Shown here one piece after another: positions 57,301-64,000 of a stretch of 64,000 bases of DNA. This stretch comes from Vitellaria paradoxa. Lineage: Eukaryota; Streptophyta; Magnoliopsida; Ericales; Sapotaceae. A program made the position numbers and the translations under genes. The notes below the pieces were generated by a model. It was not told where the DNA came from and searched no databases. It saw only the letters and a program-made list of their open reading frames with translations. The DNA lies in assembly GCA_019916065.1 (NCBI GenBank), contig CM034242.1, positions 13,764,823-13,828,822 on the forward strand, written 5' to 3'. How positions within the stretch are numbered: position 1 is the first letter of the stretch; every line of letters begins with the position of its first letter.

Positions 57301-58276
57301 GCAATCTTCGCTGGCCTTCCCAATTCTCGATCTTGTTGGTGAGGGTTTTCAATTGCATTTTTTTATTCTTGAACAGTTTTTAATTTGATCATTTCAAATA
57401 CTTCAGGATGAAAAATTGTAAGCAAATCATCTTCTTGATTTCTCTGACCACCTTGATTTCCAATCTTAAGATTCATAATTTTTGGCGTTTTTAATTTGAT
57501 CATTTCAAACACCTCCAGTTGAGAAACTATAAGTAAATCATCCTCTTGATTTCTTTGATCTTCTTGAATTCCATTGATAATTTTTGGCATTTGAGGTCAA
57601 GAATCCCCAATTCCCTGATCCTTTTCTTTATTCCTCTTAATTGCTTCTGTGTTGGATTGAATCTATTGAAATAAGCTATCTAATTTGTCATTCATAGCTT
57701 CCATCATCTTCATCAATTGTTTTAATTGTGAATTGATTTCTTGAGTTTATTGTATTTGCTACATATCTGTTTTTGCCATAGTTGGATCAAACTGCTCTGA
57801 TACCAACTCAAGTGAATCCACTTTTTGATTAGCAAGTAAGAAAATAAAAGAGAAAATGAAGAAAAATGAGTTCTCTCAAACGAGAAATTAATCCCAAAAT
57901 GAATAATTCTTTTCCATAATAATTTTTTCTCACAATATCCCCTATTTAAAGACTTTATTCCAACAATAAAACTAATTAACATATTGATCCTAACTAACTA
58001 ATTTGGATTCATAACAGGGTGACTCAATAAATATAACACATATATATAAATATGAAACCAAGAATTAAATTCTTATTCACTTCTGCAAGTGGCACATAGA
58101 CAACTAAAAAGCAATTTAAACAAAGATAACACCAAGTAATAATACTTAATCGTCATGCTAATATCAAAAATTCAAATAAATAAAAACCACTAGCATGACA
58201 TGTTACCTGAAGCAAAGGTGGCTTTACATCTGGAATTTTCTCCAAAAAATTCCGAGTATAAAATGCAGCAAAAGCA
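42377..58276 (-). CDS. WDR7/rabconnectin-3-beta-like WD40 protein, C-terminal part (partial)
   Basis: Minus-strand exons: 58276-58207, 54034-53231, 51494-51292, 51111-50988, 43674-43468, 42517-42377. All junctions are GT-AG and in phase; they give 1549 nt (516 codons with the stop). The first exon opens in mid-codon after an acceptor, so the 5' exons lie beyond the right edge. Recognisable stretches are FYTRNFLEKIPDVKPPLLQ joined to LLVSFWQD, SEHVRMAARSLFHCA, VNFILQTMDPSNSVMRKACL, VRVFPMVTLNDTSTRLAVGD, ISALSFSPEGE, GLMIRWWSLGSAWWEKLSRN, WEGFSPNSTRSSVMASIMG and LDLSYRLEWVGERKVLLTRH. These match the conserved plant WD40 protein similar to animal WDR7, the beta subunit of rabconnectin-3. In animals WDR7 works with DMXL proteins in V-ATPase assembly; the same role here is inference. 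The 7.3-kb and 4.2-kb introns are filled by retroelements. Confidence 0.9.
44053..44145. repeat. Short tandem duplication in WDR7-like intron
   Basis: GTCAATCACTTTAAATTAAA and GTCAATCACTTTAACTTAAA, each followed by GAGCCGACTAAA, sit about 35 bp apart. Confidence 0.85.
44732..45485 (-). mobile_element. LINE retrotransposon, 3' segment with poly(A)
   Basis: On the minus strand the sequence encodes, in broken frames, the C-terminal reverse-transcriptase zinc-binding (zf-RVT) region of plant LINEs: NASNSGYFEVKFFYNALVGV, WKLIWRKR, then KAIDHFFVHCEWVKDLWNLI. It ends in an AATAAAATTT-containing tail and a poly(A) stretch (T run on the plus strand at 44732-44745). It joins logically to the segments at 46888-46660 and 50400-49944. 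Confidence 0.75.
45490..46655 (+). mobile_element. Copia retrotransposon remnant A, itself interrupted
   Basis: On the plus strand, KLKELGIHHSQPMKLFCDNQ (45607-45666) and, resuming near 46440, NPLLHDRTKHMKDDGHF, VKEKILQN and HLVDLFTKALG are consecutive parts of a copia RNase H region. A polypurine-like TTGAGGAG follows just before TGTTAG. The gap between the halves (about 45690-46440) is filled by a LINE fragment in the other orientation. The 5' part of the element is missing. Confidence 0.75.
45690..46440 (-). mobile_element. Second LINE fragment, inside copia remnant A
   Basis: Minus-strand frames contain DSIKLWHD, then HGRIVKVDNLIRKRLILINR, CYLCKREAESINHLF and a YGERERNRRN segment. These are the ordered marks of the zf-RVT and tail region of a plant LINE (the last resembles the common WRERNRR motif). 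No poly(A) tail is visible at its 3' end, so that end is truncated or rearranged. Confidence 0.7.
46660..46888 (-). mobile_element. LINE middle segment and LTR duplicate
   Basis: Just left of copia element B, the minus strand reads ETAEMLGLLNQSEG, which continues the LINE frame FSRNLSDRD found just right of that element (49944 on). Within this stretch, 46710-46850 is a shorter copy of the element B LTR preceded by the same flank CAACATTTCAGCAGTTTCTC, followed by TGGTATCC. It arose by local duplication of flank plus LTR, and lacks about 60 bp of the full LTR. Confidence 0.6.
46889..47088 (+). repeat. 5' LTR of copia element B
   Basis: Begins TGTTAGAGTAATATTAGC and ends TCAACTCTAACA. The primer-binding site follows directly. 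Confidence 0.9.
49742..49938 (+). repeat. 3' LTR of copia element B
   Basis: Begins TATTAGAGTAATTTTAAC (first TG now TA) and ends TCAACTTTAACA. It is clearly diverged from the 5' copy, so the insertion is not recent. Confidence 0.9.
49944..50400 (-). mobile_element. LINE retrotransposon, upstream segment
   Basis: The minus strand encodes HLVIKSKYDLMKNGWDSRPA, NPWISISRLHSSFLPHTIWE, VGDGSSILFWEE and, after a frame change, LPWDFNFSRNLSDRD. This is the region between the reverse transcriptase and zf-RVT domains of plant LINEs. The frame resumes on the other side of copia element B. The 5' end is truncated next to an A run (T run on plus, 50409-50431). Confidence 0.8.
54501..55683 (+). mobile_element. 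Deleted copia retrotransposon C (carries a TRIM in its 5' LTR)
   Basis: The 5' LTR (54501-55000) starts TGTTAGATATGTTAAATA and the 3' LTR (55461-55683) CATTAGATGTGTTAAATA; both continue with TATTCTATT and end near AAACCCTTG. A primer-like CGGTATCAAAACAGAG follows the 5' LTR, and CTTGAGGGGGAG precedes the 3' LTR. The frame LETYDIYAPT just before it is the usual copia pol end. Only about 460 bp of interior remains. The flanks AATAC and TATAC are a near-matching 5-bp duplication. It lies in the 4.2-kb intron of the WDR7-like gene. Confidence 0.8.
54564..54875 (+). mobile_element. TRIM retrotransposon nested in an LTR
   Basis: Terminal direct repeats of about 77 bp (54564-54641 and 54799-54875) share GCCCATTTCCTAA(T/C)AG and TTTAAACTTTT-like sequence. 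After the first comes TGCTATTAGAGCTTCAG, close to the methionine-tRNA primer site TGGTATCAGAGC. ATTTT flanks both ends. There is no coding sequence, and the total of 312 bp fits a terminal-repeat retrotransposon in miniature. Confidence 0.8.
56021..56330 (-). mobile_element. Second TRIM-like element
   Basis: Related ends GTCACCAATTATCCC (56030 on) and GGTCACCAATTATCC (56274 on), each followed by an AAGTTG/AATTGTTAGC-like segment, stand in direct orientation. On the minus strand TGGTATCAAAGC sits next to the second, as a primer site would. Boundaries are approximate. Confidence 0.55.
56365..58016 (-). mobile_element. Small LTR retrotransposon enclosing a DnaJ gene fragment
   Basis: Direct repeats at 57813-58016 (5' LTR in element orientation) and 56365-56607 (3' LTR) share TGAATCCACTT, GAGAAATTAATCCCAAA and CTTTATTCCAACAATAAAAC. 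Reading the minus strand, TGGTATCAGAGCAG follows the 5' LTR as primer site. Then comes a gag-like start (MAKTDM, with NSQLKQLMKMMEAMNDKLDS downstream). Near the 3' LTR the strand shows GACCTTGAGGACAAGGTTAA, as at the end of many gypsy pol genes. Between them lies the DnaJ fragment. No matching target duplication was found. Confidence 0.7.
56875..57156 (-). pseudogene. DnaJ (J-domain) protein gene fragment, broken
   Basis: From the ATG at 57156 the minus strand reads MEAHTSRVKAERLMGIAEKL and LQDK. After a one-base loss the neighbouring frame continues with DFNGSGEFAISA, a stop, ETEPLLDGFDRILTITNVLL, ASGW, a stop, then INNHHDWYTILQLDH and a stop. The layout matches the N terminus of a plant DnaJ subfamily in which a short helical region (ETEPLL..LLA) precedes the J domain (HHDWY.IL). 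Coding similarity fades early in the J domain. No intron interrupts it, so it may derive from mRNA. It lies between the LTRs of the surrounding element. Confidence 0.75.
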
Positions 58277-58700
58277 CTGCACAGGAGACACATTATGTAA
58301 ACTATAGTTCATATAACTACTACCAATATTTTTTTGCGCATAAAGTAACTAAATCATTTGCTTGGGTAAAAGAAACATATCAGTTACGTGATAGACTTCC
58401 TTGTCCTTGCATGTTTATGCAATGGGAGTAGCTATATTTTGTTGATGTAGCCAGACCCATTTAGTTGGGAAAAAGCTAAGTTGAGTTGAGCAGTTATATT
58501 TTGTGTAAGTATGTTCTATGGATATTAAAATATATGTTTTCAACAACCAAATGACTTGACTACAGTCATGATGATAGAATGTAAATGAAAAGGGAAGAAA
58601 AAATGAAGACACAAAACAGACCCAGAGTGCACACCTGCATAGAAGCATGTACAGAATTTTTTTTTTTTTTGGACCATATACTTGTAGGAACCAGGAAGTG

Positions 58701-61110
58701 TGTTAAGATTCTGATGAGTTGTCTAATAAGATGTAAAAGCTTTTCATTTGATTTTGTAGATAAATCTTTTATTTTTAGAATGATTAGATCAGATATTCGT
58801 AGATTAAGATTGCATGGCTTTGGTTTCTAATTTATAGGAATTAGATCCTTGATTTTTAGGAATTTATTTCCTTAATTCTAGGGTGCTGTTAAGTGTTGAT
58901 ATGGAAGGGTTCTCTACCCTATGTGTATATATGGAGATGTACACTTTCTTAATGATATATATCAATATAGATTACCTGCATGGTATCAGAGCTTGACTCT
59001 CCAATCAATTAAAACTTCATTTGTCAATCAATTAAAACTTCATTTGTTCTGGCCGGCCGAGGTTTGTCCTCCTTAGCCATCCTTCAATTATTCACAAAGT
59101 TCATCTAGATCAGTATTTCTCTTAAATCCATCAAATTATGAGTTCCGAAAAAGAGTCTGCAACTCTCCCTACTGATCAGCCCCAACCTCCAATGGCTTCT
59201 CAAACTTTTGGAGAAGTCACAACTCTATAGATCACTAATCATAAGTTAGATGGAAAATTTTTCCTTCAAAGGTCACGATCAATGTTTCTGGTTAATCGAG
59301 GCAGCGGAAAAACTGGATATCTCAATGGAGATATCAAACAGTCCAAACAGGAAGATCCTTCATATGCAAACTGGAAACTTAACAACTCAATCATTATGGC
59401 CTTGTTAATTAATTCCATGGAGCCTCATATCAGTCGAACGTACCCATTCCTTCAAACAGCACAAGCAATCTGGGGTGCTGTAAATACCAACTATTCTAAT
59501 TTTAAGAATGCTTCTCAAGTGTTCGAGATCAAGAATCGATTAAAGGAGATACGACAAGGGAATCTGAAAGTGACAGAATATTACAATGAATTGCAAATTC
59601 TTTGGCAAGAGTTGGATATGCACTACGAAACTGATTGGGGGGGGTTTAGAAGACAACCTAAAGTTCAAAAGGCACCTGGAGAAGGAGAGGTTGTATGAAT
59701 TCCTAACAGGCCTAAATCAAGAACTAGATGAGGTACAAGGTAGGATTCTTGGTCACAAATCTCTGCCACCCACTGATGAGGCATCTGTTGAAGTAAGAAG
59801 AGAAGCAAGCAAAAGAAGAGTAATGCTTGGAGGAAACAAAGAAACATATACCAATTTAGCAATTGAAAAATCCATTGAAACAACAACCCTTACTGTTAGG
59901 AATGGTTGTGACCAAAGAGGCAATCAAAAAGGACACAAAGTAGGAAGGCCCTGGTGCAATCACTATAATAAACTAGGGCATACAAAAGACATTTGCTGGG
60001 ATCTTCATGGAAAACCAACCAACTGGAAACCTCAAGGACCAAATCAAGGTAAAAGTTTTCGGGTAACAGCAAAGGAGAAACTTGTTGAACCTTGACGGGA
60101 CAATGAACTGAATGGGATTCTCTCAAACAAATTCCAACTAGAATAGCTGCAGAAATTGCTGAGTCAAACAACAACAGGAAATACAAGCACTTTTGTTGCT
60201 GCTACAGGTACAACTTTGCATGTCAAAAATAAGGCTTCTTGGATGCTCGATTCTGGGGCATCCGAGCATCCGAGCACATGACAAGTAACCTATCTCTATT
60301 CTACTCTTATACTCCATTCTCTGGGATGTCTAAAGTCAAAGTTGCTGATGGCACATACTCCACAATTGCTGAAAAATGATCAATTCATCTCTCAAAAAAT
60401 GTTTCTCTTCATTCAGTCCTTATGTACCAAATCTAACTTGCAACCTGATTTCTATTAGCAAACTAACTCATGAACTAAACTGTTGTGCTAAGTTCTGTGC
60501 TACTAGTTGTAACCTTCAGGAACTGGACTCGAGAATGATGATTAGCAATGCTAGAGAAAGAGATGGACTCTATTATTTTGACACTGAAGACAATTTAAAA
60601 ACGAGTGCTACTAGAGCTAAGAGTGACTCTCCTATTTCCAGTAATGATGAAATAATGTTACAGCATTATGAGCTAGGCCATCCTAATTTTCATTATCTCA
60701 AACGATTGTTTCCAAATTTATTTATCAATAAAAATCCAAATTCCTTCAGTTGTGAATTTTGTCTACTTGCAAAACACAGCCGTGCACAGTTTTCTATTAG
60801 ACTATATAAAGAATCTCAACCTTTTTCTCTAATCCACAGTGACTTATGGGGGCCTTCTTGTACAAAAAATGTCTCAGGTACTCACGGTTCATCACCTTCA
60901 TTGATGACCACACTCGGGTTTATTGGGTGTATTTTCTTAAGGAAAAATCAAAAGCTACCAAAATTTTCCAGTCCTTCCACTCAATGATACAGACTCAGTT
61001 TCATGTCCCAATCCACACGCTAAGAACTATAATGGTAGAGAATATTTTAACTCCATTCTCAGTGACTACCTTGACACTAATTGGATAATTGATCAAAGTT
61101 TCTACATAGG
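58701..61110 (+). mobile_element. Copia retrotransposon D, truncated
   Basis: The 5' LTR is 58701-58980 (TGTTAAGATTCTGATGAG ... ATTACCTGCA), followed by the primer site TGGTATCAGAGCTTGA. gag starts at 59139 (MSSEKESATLPTDQPQ), has an early TAG near 59228 and a frameshift in the G run near 59640, and ends with a CNHYNKLGHTKDIC zinc knuckle. A pre-integrase region (LQHYELGHPNFHYLKRLFPN) and the start of the integrase core (IHSDLWGPS; then, frameshifted, FITFIDDHTRVYWVYFLKEK) follow. Homology stops near 61110, where the LTR of the minus-strand gypsy element appears to begin. Confidence 0.85.
59139..61080 (+). pseudogene. Copia D gag-pol remnant
   Basis: Coding parts are gag (59139 to about 60095) and pre-integrase plus partial integrase (60376 to about 61080), with at least one internal stop and two frame changes (near 59640 and 60870). 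The protease region around 60240-60290 is damaged: FLDARFWGIRASEHMTSNL shows only the outline of the usual DSGAS site. Reverse transcriptase and RNase H are absent from the window. Confidence 0.8.
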
Positions 61111-61600
61111 TTAATGCAAGACAGATTTGGAATAGAATTAATGATGCTGGAAATGCTTGAAAATAGGGCTGCTTGGGACTGTGAACAGTGGATGTAAATA
61201 GTGTTTTGTATGTAGAAAAGAAAAGATTAGAAAAGGTTAGGTCGAGTTATCACACCTAGAGCTCTTTAGCATCAGACCAAAGAAAAGATTGTATCACACA
61301 ATCAAGAGCTTAAAGTTCCCCCCCCCCCCCAATTCACTCAATCATACTTTGCCATAAGGTTTGCAATCTTATTTATACTTGCTTCAACTTGACTCTAGAG
61401 CTTCCCAAATTAAATGACCTTTAACTCCCATAAGACTATTTTACTACATTAATAACATGGAATAACCAAAAGATTTCGAACCCCCAAAGACACGACATTA
61501 ATAACATAGCATAACCAAAAGACTTCTAACCCCAAAAGACACTTAAAGAATCTAGCCCATATCTAGTTAATATCTCAAGTAGGCCTCACATCATCTAGCA
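61110..61600 (-). repeat. Probable 3' LTR of the gypsy element
   Basis: This non-coding block lies just downstream (on the minus strand) of the chromodomain coding end. On that strand it carries GTATAAATAAG as a TATA-like site, then a G run (61319-61329, C run on plus) and C/T-rich sequence, as an LTR would. Its partner LTR would lie beyond the right edge, so the limits are estimates. Confidence 0.5.
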
Positions 61601-61689
61601 TATGCCAAATTAAGGTTTGGACATCAAAACCATCTAGTCCACGCCTTTTGTAGACTTTTATTGGATGCTGCCATTTTCTATCAATTCTC

Positions 61690-64000
61690 CCTGCTTGAGA
61701 GAACTCAAACCTGACAAGTTAAAAATATGGAACTATTCATGAAGGCCATGGTTGAGGTGGTAACATTCCTCATCTGTAATCCCAAGTACAATCTGAAAAT
61801 GAACGCCCCTTCCACTTAATGAGATGCTTTTGATAACCCACATGTCAAGTGGAAACAATTTGATAATCAACTACGTCTTCGATTTCATCCTGGAAACATT
61901 TGGATGCCGGGAGAGATGCCACAGGGTCAACCTAGTTACTATCCTTGAAATGCCCGGAATATCGAGTCAGATCCTCAATATTGAACACGTTATGCCCATA
62001 TCATTAGGTAACTCAAGCACATATGCGTTAGAGCTAATTTTCTTGAGAACTTTGAACGGATCTGCACTCTTCAAATGAAGTTTCTTATAAACCCCTTTAG
62101 GATACCGTTCTGGTTTGACTTGAACCATAACCATGTCACCTTCATTAAATTCAACAAATCTTTGTCTCAAATTAGCATGTTGTTTGTAGATATCATTGCT
62201 TATGGCAATCTTTCGTCGCACATCATCGTGGATATCACGGATGTGTTGACTAAAAGTTTTAGCTTCAACACTAGGGCGAGCCTGAATAGGTAAGAGGAAC
62301 CAAATCGATTGGTTTCTTGGGAAGCAAACCTGTAGCAATTTTGAAGGGCTACGACCTGTGGATCTATTCACAGAGCTGCTGTATGCAAATTCAACCATAG
62401 AAATTATTTGATCCCAGTTGCCAATATAATCACTAACAAGGCAATGAGGTAGATTACCCAAACTGTAGTTAACCTCCTCCATTTGACCATCGGTTTGCGA
62501 ATGAAAAGCTGAAGAAAATTTCAACGTTGTATTCAACAACTTCCATAGTATTCACCAAAAGTAACTCATAAACTTTGAGTCACGATTAGAGACTATGGTC
62601 TTTGGCAACCCATGAAATCTAACAACTACTTGAAAGAATAGCACAGCAATGTGGACAACATCTGATGTCTTTGAACAAAGAATAAAATGTACCATTTTGG
62701 AGAAACGATCCACAACCACAAAGATAGAGTCATGCTTCTGAAGTGTTTTTGGTAATCCAAGGACAAAATCCATACTTAAATCATGCCAAGACTCGTAGGG
62801 CACGGGTAGCGGAGTGTGTAAGCCTGTATTCTTCTTTCTTCCCTTTGAAAGTTGGCAAATACGGCACTGCGAAACAACCTTTCCCACATCTCGCTTTAGC
62901 TTTGGCCAATAAAAGTGATCTTCAACTAATGCAATTGTCTTATCTCTTCCAACATGACATGCTGCCCCTCCGGAATGCAATTCCCAAATCATTTCTTCAC
63001 GCAGTGATATGTCGGGTAAGCAAAGTCGAGCTCCCTTGAAGATGAATCCATCATACAAAAAAAAAATCACCATATTCTCCTTGCTGTCCAGCCAGCAACT
63101 GAGCATATATGGAGCTAAAATCCTTACAAGAAGGATAGTCTCTCTTGAGCAAGTCAAAACCAACCACTTGTATAACCTTGGAAGAGAGAACATACAGCAC
63201 TTGGCTAAGGGCATCAGTAACTTTATTCTCTGAACCAACCTTATGTTTGATAACAAAAGAATACTCTTGCAAAAATAAAACCCATTTACCATACCGATGA
63301 TTCAGTTTCTTTTGAGAGTTGATGAACTTGAGTGCTTCATAATCAAAAAACAACACAAACTCCATAGAAAAAAGATAATGTTGCCAATGGCAAAGCGCTT
63401 GAAACACTGCATAAAATTCTCTGTCATAGGTAGAATACTTTTGCTTGGCCTCATTGAGTTTTTCACTAAAATAAACAACCGGGTTTCTTTTTGAGTAAGC
63501 ACACCTCCAATCCCAATAAGTGATGCATCACACGCCACGGCAAAAACCTTTGAGAAGTCAAGAAGACGTAGAATGGGAACCTCAAACATCATTTTCTATG
63601 TCTTCGAAAGCATTTGTTGTTGCCTTGGTCTAGACAAACTGTCCCCTTTTCACACAGTTAGTGATACGTGCCATTACTATGCTGAAATTCCTAATAAATC
63701 AACGATAAAAAGTAGCCAACCAGTGAAAGCTATGCACTTCATGCAAGGAGGTGGGAATTGGCCATTCTAGGATAGCTTTCACTTTACTTGGATCGACCTC
63801 CACGCCATTAAAAGACACAATGAAACCCAAAAATATAACTTTTGGACTCATGAAAGAACACTTCAATAAGTTAATGTAAAGCTTCTCTTGATAGAGAACC
63901 CTCAAAACTTGTTGAAGATGAAAGATATGTTCCTCTTTGCTCTTGCTATATATCAAAATATCGTCAATATAAGTAACTAGAAAGTGACAACTGAAAGGTT
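61690..64000 (-). pseudogene. Ty3/gypsy chromovirus pol remnant, runs off the window
   Basis: On the minus strand, starting at the edge: reverse transcriptase end (FLVTYIDDILIYSKSKEEH near 63980-63925; then LKCSFMSPKVIFLGFIVS), RNase H (VFAVACDASLIGIGGVLTQ; HKVGSENKVTDALSQ), integrase zinc region (HVGRDKTIALVEDHFYWPK; CRICQ), integrase core (DLSMDFVLGLPKT; VVDRFSKMVHF; SAFHSQTDGQMEEVN), a C-terminal GDMVMVQVKPERYPKG segment, and a chromodomain (HLIKWKGRSFSDCTW near 61835-61790). Frame breaks near 63600, 63400, 63290 and 62545 and stops before the chromodomain show decay. The element is a chromovirus. Confidence 0.9.

Noticed and set aside
56365..58016. Target-site duplication of the DnaJ-carrying element
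   Set aside because: TAAAG on the left and GGGTG on the right do not match, so none is claimed.

Overview
The window is nuclear DNA from a flowering plant, most likely a eudicot. It is AT-rich, its genes have many GT-AG introns with plant-type splice sites, and it is dense in plant repeats: Ty1/copia, Ty3/gypsy chromovirus, TRIM, LINE, hAT, MITEs and a tRNA-derived SINE. I could not identify the species.

Three host genes can be assembled exon by exon. (1) 4299-21163, plus strand: an 11-exon gene for a 380-residue G-patch protein of the PINX1/GPATCH4-like type, probably nucleolar. Its 1.1 kb of coding sequence is spread over 16.9 kb because introns 6 and 7 are full of transposons. (2) 33000-25701, minus strand: an 8-exon gene for a secreted 519-residue GH9 endo-beta-1,4-glucanase, with a TATA box just upstream. 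(3) 58276-42377, minus strand: the last six exons (516 codons) of a WDR7/rabconnectin-3-beta-like WD40 protein. Its 5' part lies beyond the right edge.

Layout. 1-2230: degenerate tandem array. 2231-4180: AT-rich spacer with a direct repeat. 4299-21163: G-patch gene; intron 6 holds a complete-ended hAT element (8309-11963) whose transposase is broken, and intron 7 holds a MITE, a gypsy remnant with an antisense plant-mobile-domain-like remnant, a 91-bp tandem array and another MITE. 21164-25700: spacer with MITEs, a tRNA-derived SINE and a 100-bp tandem duplication. 25701-33054: GH9 gene, with MITE-like elements in at least three introns and an LTR-like piece in a fourth. 33055-41640: gene-poor spacer with small repeats and a MITE. 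42377 to the right edge: the WDR7-like gene, whose 7.3-kb intron holds a LINE split by two copia elements, one of them itself split by another LINE. Its 4.2-kb intron holds a deleted copia element with a TRIM inside its 5' LTR, a second TRIM, and a small minus-strand LTR retrotransposon enclosing a broken DnaJ gene fragment. 58701-64000: a truncated copia element abutting a chromodomain gypsy element that runs off the window, probably in a further intron of the WDR7-like gene.

I see no operon-like, CRISPR-like or defence-like system, and the three host genes have no obvious functional link. The most unusual objects are the DnaJ fragment inside an LTR element, the nested LINE/copia/LINE/copia insertion with one exact target-site duplication, the TRIM-in-LTR nesting, the local duplication of the end of a G-patch exon, and the gypsy remnant with antisense mobile-domain-like coding. 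All splice sites and family assignments were read by eye; none was checked by search or transcript data.
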